The notes under the pieces: generated by a model
Databases searched by the model: none
Seen by the model: only the letters and a program-made list of their open reading frames with translations
Told to the model about the DNA's origin: nothing
Translations under genes and position numbers: made by a program
Shown here: positions 57,218 to 64,000 of the stretch, one piece after another
Numbering within the stretch: the stretch's first letter is position 1
Layout: each line of letters begins with the position of its first letter
Source of the DNA: Amylostereum areolatum
Lineage: Eukaryota; Basidiomycota; Agaricomycetes; Russulales; Stereaceae
Assembly: GCA_012932865.1 (NCBI GenBank)
Contig: SAXG01000009.1
Coordinates: 171,163 to 235,162 of the forward strand
Length of the DNA: 64,000 bases
Direction: 5' to 3'

Positions 57218-57300
57218 GCAACTCAGCCTCGGGGACAGGAGACAACCCGCAAATTAGGCAACCGCAACCGACCCCCGGGGACAGGGGACGTTGCCTAACG
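57218..57300. repeat. Short repeat family CCTCGGGGACAGG...AGGCAACCGCAACC
   Basis: The unit at 57218-57269 matches 56350-56398 on the other side of the MITE, and a third, shorter piece (GGGGACAGGGGACGTTGCCTAA) follows at about 57277. Origin unknown, possibly the ends of an older element. Confidence 0.5.
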
Positions 57301-57481
57301 TCGGCCGCGTACAGTAGGCATCCCGGCTACAGTTTCCCTACTATTGGACTGCGAGTTGAATCTTCTACACTTCATGCTTAGTACTTAGTTATGCTTATTT
57401 GTTGCTTATTTGAATACAATCACCACAGCCTTGCTACTTGAATGAGTGCAATGCACGGGTCTATGCTAGTATCATACATAT

Positions 57482-57636
57482 CGGAAAGGAAAGAGTGGGA
57501 TTTGTAGCGGTCGATGCGACGGGGCTGGTGTCCAAGGGTCGGGCGGAGAGAGAACGAAGCCTCTTTGAGAATCGTTCGGCGGGCGTCGGAACTGTGGAAG
57601 GTTGTGGAGCGAAGTCGAGTGACGGGTGACGGGCAT
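57482..57636 (-). pseudogene. 5' fragment of FunK1-4
   Basis: Corresponds to the first 50 or so codons of FunK1-4 (shared RFSKRLRSLSA). The duplicate block starts at about 57484, so the rest of the kinase was never copied. Small insertions after the start disturb the frame, and the TATA-bearing segment of the promoter is missing. Confidence 0.8.
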
Positions 57637-58130
57637 GTTTGTTCTTCAAGACAGAGTTTGCCACAGGCTGAGGTCAGTTGCCAATATTGTGACAAGGAAC
57701 TTTCCGGATGGGCGGGTACGAGGTACGAATGAGTGTTGAACGACAGAGTTCTCGCTGCTCAGCGCATTCTCCATTCGGACGGCGTACCAGCCCCGGGTGG
57801 CAAGGTGGTGGGTTCCTGAGGTGACAACAGGACGAGAACAAGAGCGCGAGTCAATCGAAGATGGTGGCAACTTACCATGCAGCGAGAGCGACATTTAGGT
57901 ACTTCGTAACTCAAATACTTGCACAGCCCACCAGCCCCGGGTGACAATCCAGACAAGAAAGAGTGGCAAGCGTCCGGCGTCTTCGCGGTAATGGGTGAAC
58001 GTGGAAATGAATGTCGAACGCGTGTGGAGAGCGCGTTTGCCACTTGGACCAGGCTCAGTTGGACCCGTACCACGGCGGCGTTCGAAATTACAAGGCCTTC
58101 GTCTCGTATTTCTTGTTCTCTCTCGTTACA

Positions 58131-58138
58131 TATAAATA
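58131..58138 (+). promoter_or_regulatory. TATA-like element of FunK1-8
   Basis: TATAAATA, 77 bases before the ATG at 58208, as in FunK1-5. Confidence 0.6.
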
Positions 58139-58207
58139 CGCCGATTTCCTCATGCTCCTCATCGACCCATCCCCATCTCTCTCTTCACCCTCCCAAACTT
58201 TGTCATC

Positions 58208-61062
58208 ATGTCAGACGAAGGTGTTGTTATTGGCCCAATGCCGCCTGCCGACTTTCTGGAGCATTTCCTTCATCCCTCGATGTCCTCCCGACCGACCGAC
58301 GCGCAATTTAGGCTGCGCAAATCATCCAATACGGACGGAGAACCAGTGTGTTGCATTCTCGCCCATTTTACTTCTTACTGACCATGTTTGAGATCTTGTC
58401 GGTTGAAGGGGACCAAGTCGTCCAAAACCTCGTCTTCCACCGCTTGCCGTTGCCCGACGGTACCAACGATCGCCTACCAATGCCACCTTCCCCTCGGCTC
58501 TTGGCCCACGCTTCCTCCCTATCCCCTCGCGCTGGAAGCCCTGCTCCCGCCGAGCTCATCTTCGAATACGTTGAACACGACCCCTTCCGCGATCCCAAAC
58601 CTGGCCAGGACGACTTCTGGATTTTTCGCTCCTCCGCCAGACCGCGTGCCACCTTGCGTCGCCACAGCAGGCTCATCAAGGAGATGATCGAAGCAAGGCC
58701 TGACTTTACGTTTCTCTTTTCGGTGTTGGTCACCGATCAAGGAGCTCGTCTTCTACGCTGGGATCGCGCAGGCGCCATCGTAACGGAAATGTTCGACTAC
58801 AAGGCCAACGACAACCCCCTTACGGATTTCGTTTGGCGATTCGCCCATATGCCATTGGAACACCGGGGCCACGACACTTCATTTTCCATTCCAACCATGG
58901 ACGAGTCCACCTTTGCCCGCGCTGCGTTCAGCCGTTCCGACCATGTTCAAGTTTCCCCCGAAACCCTCCTGCACAAAGTCGCCGTCCAGGACGATATATC
59001 TGGAGAACGCACCTTCTATGTCGTCGCAGATCCTTACGAATACCGCGAGAAGGTCTGGTCGCATGCCACTCGTAGCTATGTCGCCGTTGATTTGCGCGAT
59101 GGGTCGCTGGTGTGGCTCAAGGACACGTGGCGTACAGACTCGGTGTCTTCCTACAAGGAAGGCGATGTCTACAGGAAGCTCGAAGAGAACCACGTCCCCC
59201 ACATAGCCCCTCTGCGTTGTGCGGGCGACGTTGGCACGCAGGCCACCCGGACGCATGAGCTTTCGCAAGCGCCGTGGGTGTGCTTCAACGCGACGACCGT
59301 CGTCCGCAGCCGCTACCGCATGGTCCTTGGAGTCATCGGGCGTCCCCTCAACACGTTCAAGTCTACGCACCAGCTGTTTACTGCGATTCGCGATGCGGTC
59401 GTCGGTAAGTCTCCTCCCTTGTTTCACCTGGCGCACTTGGTCTAACCATGCACTAGCTCACTCTAAAGCATACACGGAAGCGGGCATCTTGCACGGCGAT
59501 ATCAGCTCCGGGAATATTCTTATCACCGACGACGGAGAGGGTCTTCTGATTGATTGGGAGCTCGCATTTGATGCCGCCACAAAACCACTAAGTCACATAG
59601 TACGTGCTCTCCCTTCTTCCCCATCCGCTACACCTCTCTAAACCGTATGCAGGGAACATGGCCCTTTGTCGCAGCACGACTGATGGATAAGGTAGAAACA
59701 GACCTTGTGGAACCTCAGTTAGGCGACGAGCTCGAGTCATTCTTCCACGTCCTCATGTTTCACCTTGTCCGCCACCGTCCCAGCGGTATCCACTGCTTGA
59801 AGGACGAGATCGACAACGTGTTCTTCGCAGGAATGAAGGACGGCTTACCCCACATCACTGCTATGCACAAAGGTTCCTTTTTCCACGGTGCATACTGGCA
59901 GGGCCCGAAAATCAATGACTATTTCAGCAAGCCGTGTATCAATGTCATCGAAGAACTTCGCCGCCTGTTCTTCCGTGCTACATACGCAGCAGCGAATGCG
60001 GTCACGCCCGCGGTGCGCCAGAGCGCGCTGGACGCCCTCAAGACCTCGGATCACTTCTTGAAGGTGTTCAATACGGCACTCGAAGACGAATCATGGCCTG
60101 AGGATGACGGTAGCATGGACGCGGTGGCGGCGAATATGAAGAAGTACGGCTGGACGGCAGACCCAAGTCCGATTTCATTTGAGACATTGACTTCAACATC
60201 GTCCTCGTGTTCGTCAGTCGAGACGAGGAGAAGCCTGTCCCGGGGTCCGACGCCGGCACCGACACCGTCGTCGTCCACCGAAAACCGGCCAGCTTCGGTC
60301 GCGGCTGCGAACGATGCTCGGTCTAACACTGCGCAGTCAACGAAGAGAAAAAGTTCGTCCCCAGCTCCGACCCCAGCTGCGTCGTCGCCTCCGGGCAAAC
60401 GATCATTGTCGGCCACTTCTGTGGACGACTCTGGTGTTGCGAGGCCCACAAAGAAGATGCGTACATCAGGACGTTTCTCGTCTCCTTCTCCTTCTCCTCC
60501 TTCTCCTCCTCCTGCCCCTCCTGCAACCTTGCCTTCACCTTCCAAGAAACGATCGGCGCCGGACGAGCTTGAAGATGAAACGCTCCCTGGTGCTATGAGG
60601 TCTCCGAAGAGGACATGCCTTCCAGCCCGCTCCTCGTCTGCCTCTCCACCTCCGAGCTCGTCTACACCTATACCATCCAAGGAAAGATCATTTCCGGCCA
60701 CCCCTGCGGACGACGGGCGAGCCAGCGTCGCCAAGAGGCGTTGCTCGCCAGCACGTTCCGGTTTTTCGCCTCCGCCTTTGGTTCCGACGGCGGCTTCGCC
60801 TTCCGAGAAACTTTCCGCGCTGACCTCGTGTGCGGACGACGCCCTCTCTGGCACTACGGATACGTTGAAGAGAGTAGGCTCGCCAGCACGCCCCTCATCT
60901 CCGGCTCTGGCTCCGCCCTCGCCTTCGTCACCTTCCAAGAAACGAGTGGCGTCGGCCGCGTTTGCGGATGATTCAGAGCCCGAACCTCCAAGGTCGTCGA
61001 AGAGGAGACGCTCTCCAGCATGCTCCTCCAGCGTTTCGTCGTCGTCACAGGCAAAGCAGTGA
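58208..61062 (+). CDS. FunK1 kinase 8, intact duplicate of FunK1-5
   Basis: Exons 58208-58345, 58393-59404, 59457-59599, 59653-61062, all in phase, 900 residues. Catalytic residues as in FunK1-5: [33 protein letters not shown] (Glu where FunK1-5 has Gly). The kinase part is nearly identical to FunK1-5. Differences cluster in the tail: the Pro-Ala microsatellite of FunK1-5 is absent here (22 residues shorter), while the 40-residue basic repeat units are kept. This suggests that the long Pro-Ala run is a recent expansion in FunK1-5. Confidence 0.88.
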
Positions 61063-61684
61063 TATCCGCTGCGCATTCCAGTTCTCATACTTCTGGCTTT
61101 TTGTTTTCATTTCTCATTTGATGGACTCTTCCGCTCTGCGCCTTTCACTTACTTTTACATGCACTTTACTTTTGAGGTTCGCCATGGACCTCTGGACACT
61201 TCATACGATGTTTACCCATACCTTGCGCAACTGCTACTCATTTTGTTTACTTTCGAGGTCCACCATGGACCTTTGGACACTTCCTACGACGCTTACCCAT
61301 ACCCTACGGAATTGCTACTCATTTTGTCTATAAATTGTCTACCCACTGGATGGTCATGGAGTTCGAGTGAGTTAGGCTCACGTAATGTGGTTTACGCTCG
61401 GTCACGTTACTTGGGGCAGTTTTCCTGAGAGATAACTTGGACTTCACCGTCTTCAACGTTCAACGTTCAACTTTCGAACCGTATTGCCAGCACACCTTGA
61501 ATCCAAGTAGAAGGATGAGTGAACTGGACCGTCGGTAGCTGTATACGGAGCTCCCTCTCACGGCTAGAGTTTTTAGGGTGAAGCTTCGCACATTGTCGAC
61601 GACTCCTCGACTCCGATTTTCCAGCGCCGGTTGGTTTCTCCAGACACTTACCGGGCCTTTTCAAGTACACTGACATTTCGCGGG

Positions 61685-61692
61685 TATAAATA
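61685..61692 (+). promoter_or_regulatory. TATA-like element of Rrn5-like copy 2
   Basis: TATAAATA 98 bases before the ATG at 61783. Confidence 0.55.
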
Positions 61693-61782
61693 TAGATCGA
61701 ACACTGCACGCTCAGATCTATTTCTGAAAGACGTCTACTCCGGACTGGCGGTGGCTTCACTATTATAACTTCCTGATACGAT

Positions 61783-64000
61783 ATGGCTCACCGGGCCAAA
61801 GCACTCCGAGTCAGCGGCGGCGACGGCCTCTCTCAGACATCAGATGCGGAGCTCGAAAACAAGGCCCCTCCCAACTTTGTCTACCTCCAGTCTCATCTTC
61901 CACAGCATGCCTCTGCCACCCGTGCCCACCTAACCGGCCAGATCGCGACTGCAGAGGGCCACCTCGAACACTCTTTCCACCCTCCCTCCGGATACTGGAC
62001 GCCGTCCGAAAAACAGCTCTTCTTCCATGGTCTCGCCGTATACTCCCGTCTCCGACCCGACCTCATCGCGGCGCACGTCGGCACCAAGACGGCGGTGGAC
62101 GTGGCGATATACATCAGGTTGCTTCGAGACGGGCTGAAGACGACGGCGGGCTCGCTGCTCACGTCTCGCGCGAAGATGCCCCAGGCGCACGAAGCTTCGG
62201 AAGATCTCGTCGAGTTCGAGGAGGAACAAGCAGCGCTGCTGTGCGGCGCGGAACCCCACTACGAGGATGAGACGCGTGCTCTGGACCGCGAGGAGGCGGC
62301 GATCGCGTTCCAGTCGTCTGTGCGCGCGCCCCGTGGCGCGATGAAGGGCGTCAAGCGGGACCGCGCGGCCGAGAAGGAGAAGTTCCGGATTTTTGAGCGG
62401 TGGAAGGAGGAGCACGAGGCGCAGTGGGGAAGGGAGGACGCCTTGCGCAGTCTCGATGCCGTCCAGCGTGCCGTGCTGGATCGCATACTGCGCGACGGAG
62501 AAGATGGCCAGGTCTCTCTGAAGCACACTGGTGAAAAGGAGGAGTCGCAACCACCCGTGGGGCGGCCAACAGAGGCCAAGGACGCTCCCCGTCCAATCGA
62601 CGACGCCCTCATCGACCCACTTCTCCTCGCGGAATCGTCGAGCGCGCATACGCCCCATACGGCTGCTTCACATACTCCTTCTCGACCACAGACTCCTCCT
62701 CCTCCTCTACCCCCTGCACTTCCCGACCCATCCAACCCTTCTGCCGGTGACAACGACGATGCCATCCCCGAAAATCTCTCTCCAACGTCTCGCCGTCGTC
62801 TATACAAGCGCCTTTACATGCGTCGTAAACGAGCAGAAGCAAGCGGCGGCGTGGTCTCCACCGAGACCTCGCGTCTCAAACCCGGTCGACGGTCGAAGGA
62901 TAAAAAGGCAACATCAATCGCGGCCTCGCGCTCTGCGGAGGACCTACAACTGGAGCTCCAGAGCGTGGGCGCGGGGCCCTCCCACTCTGTCGAACCGTCC
63001 GACGAAGAAGATGACGAAGACGAGGAGGATAAGGAGGGGGAGAAAAAGAAGAAGAAGAAACCCAACAAGGGCGGGACGACACGTCCATACAAAATCAAAC
63101 GGCAACTCGAGGACCTCGACATTGACTACGACTACCTCCGCGAACACAGGATGGACCTCTTCCACCTTGGCGCCCTCGGCCGAGTCATGAAGTAAGGCTC
63201 TTTCATTTTCTTTCCACTCTCCCCTAGCCCTTTCTCCTATCGATCCGTGATATCATATTAACTCATGCGTCGAACTCACAGGCTGTACCCCCAACTCGAC
63301 GAGACGGCCCCCGAGGGCGTCAACACCCACGTCTCTGGCGAGACGATCCAGCTCCTGCACACGCTCGTCGAAGACTTCGTCCGGAGGCTCATGCATCGAA
63401 CCATCGAAGCGCGCGAGATTGAATATGACCTCAAGGCGCACACGAAGGCCTGGCGGCTGGGCAAGGAACGGCAGGTATGTTTTGTTCTTATATGCGGTGT
63501 CGCTGTTGGCGGTGGTTGATGAGCTGGTTGGGTAGGTGCTCCCGAGGAACGTGCGGGTCGGCCTCGGGCTTGGAGGACATGCAGGCCTGAGCAAACATGC
63601 ACACTTTTCATCTCTGCTTGGGCGGTTCCCAGAGGCCTCCGACGAGGAAGGCGAAGAGGAAGCAGAAGACGGTGAAGCAAACAGGGACGCTCCCGCTCCG
63701 ACACGCACACCGAAGGGCAAGGCGAAGAAGGACCTCCATTCTGACACCGACACCGACACCGACACCGACACTGACAGTGATGCCGAGGCCGATGAACCAC
63801 CGGAACCCATCTCGAGATCCGACCACTCGCTTTCGCCAACCGCCCTCATTCCCCATCCGCACCACATCTACCTTCCCTTCCTGCATCACCCCACCGTCCT
63901 CCCCGCAACTTACCCCTTCGGCGTCGTCGCACCGGGCACCCAGGCCGGGCAGTCCGCGCACGAGCGTGCCCTGCTCGCCGCCGAACCCGAGCTCCTTTCT
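61783..64000 (+). CDS. SANT-domain, Rrn5-like factor, copy 2 (open, 3' truncated by window)
   Basis: Intact counterpart of the gene at 45122. Exon 61783-63191 ends ...QLEDLDIDYDYLREHRMDLF and HLGALGRVMK in phase 2. Intron 63192-63281. Exon 63282-63474 (LYPQLDETAPEGVNTHVSGE, TIQLLHTLVEDFVRRLMHRT, EIEYDLKAHTKAW) may be the histone-fold-like part known in Rrn5. Intron 63475-63535. The last exon, open to the edge, holds VRVGLGLGGHAGL, an acidic Asp/Glu stretch and an Asp-Thr microsatellite (DTDTDTDTDSD) longer than in copy 1. Probable nuclear or nucleolar factor in RNA polymerase I initiation. The alternative is another SANT-domain regulator. Confidence 0.7.

Larger units (their letters stand above)
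57484..64000. repeat. Segmental duplication (FunK1 + Rrn5-like), copy 2
   Basis: Second copy of 40683-47349 in the same orientation, running off the window. FunK1-8, the 81-bp repeats, and the promoter and coding part of the Rrn5-like gene are all retained. Confidence 0.92.

Noticed and set aside
1..64000. CRISPR arrays, bacterial operons, rRNA or tRNA genes
   Set aside because: No regular short repeat-spacer pattern, no rRNA-like stretch, and intron-rich eukaryotic genes throughout; I did not see a convincing tRNA, but a dedicated scan was not possible by eye.

Overview
The window looks like nuclear DNA of an agaricomycete (mushroom-type basidiomycete) fungus. Genes are split by many short introns (about 45-70 nt, GTRNGT...YAG), coding and intergenic DNA is GC-rich, and protein families are fungal: an APSES/KilA-N regulator, an SPX-type phosphate transporter, a basidiomycete F-box protein, and above all a large family of FunK1 (fungal-type) protein kinases. 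No bacterial operon or CRISPR features are present. Gene models below were spliced by hand; where every exon phase closes I say so.

Left part (1-17.6 kb) is mostly ordinary: the C-terminal half of ornithine decarboxylase, an APSES/KilA-N transcription factor, a GC-rich 4.7 kb stretch with no gene I can support, an SPX + anion-symporter phosphate transporter on the minus strand, a C-terminally truncated FunK1 kinase and an intronless F-box gene.

Middle part (17.6-33.4 kb) is shaped by duplication. A 1.2-1.6 kb unit with a small secreted-protein gene is present twice in tandem, and only the first unit carries a 294-bp MITE. A 3.07 kb block (part of an LRR gene plus a complete MINDY-type deubiquitinase) is present twice, at 22.1-25.2 and 30.4-33.4 kb. 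Between the copies lies a degenerate tandem array in which each unit resembles one exon plus one intron.

Right part (33.4-64 kb) is a FunK1 nursery: seven more FunK1 loci in both orientations, at different stages of life (apparently intact, pseudokinase, frameshifted pseudogene, 5' fragment). A block of at least 6.5 kb (FunK1 gene plus a SANT-domain, Rrn5-like gene) is duplicated at 40.7-47.3 and 57.5-64 kb. The first Rrn5-like copy is frameshifted and the second is open to the window edge. A 504-bp hAT-like MITE with perfect 22-bp terminal inverted repeats and an 8-bp target duplication sits between the blocks.

Functional links: the housekeeping genes (polyamine synthesis, phosphate transport, deubiquitination, RNA polymerase I initiation) do not form one pathway. 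The coherent theme is birth-and-death evolution of FunK1 kinases and the hitchhiking of neighbouring genes in segmental duplications.
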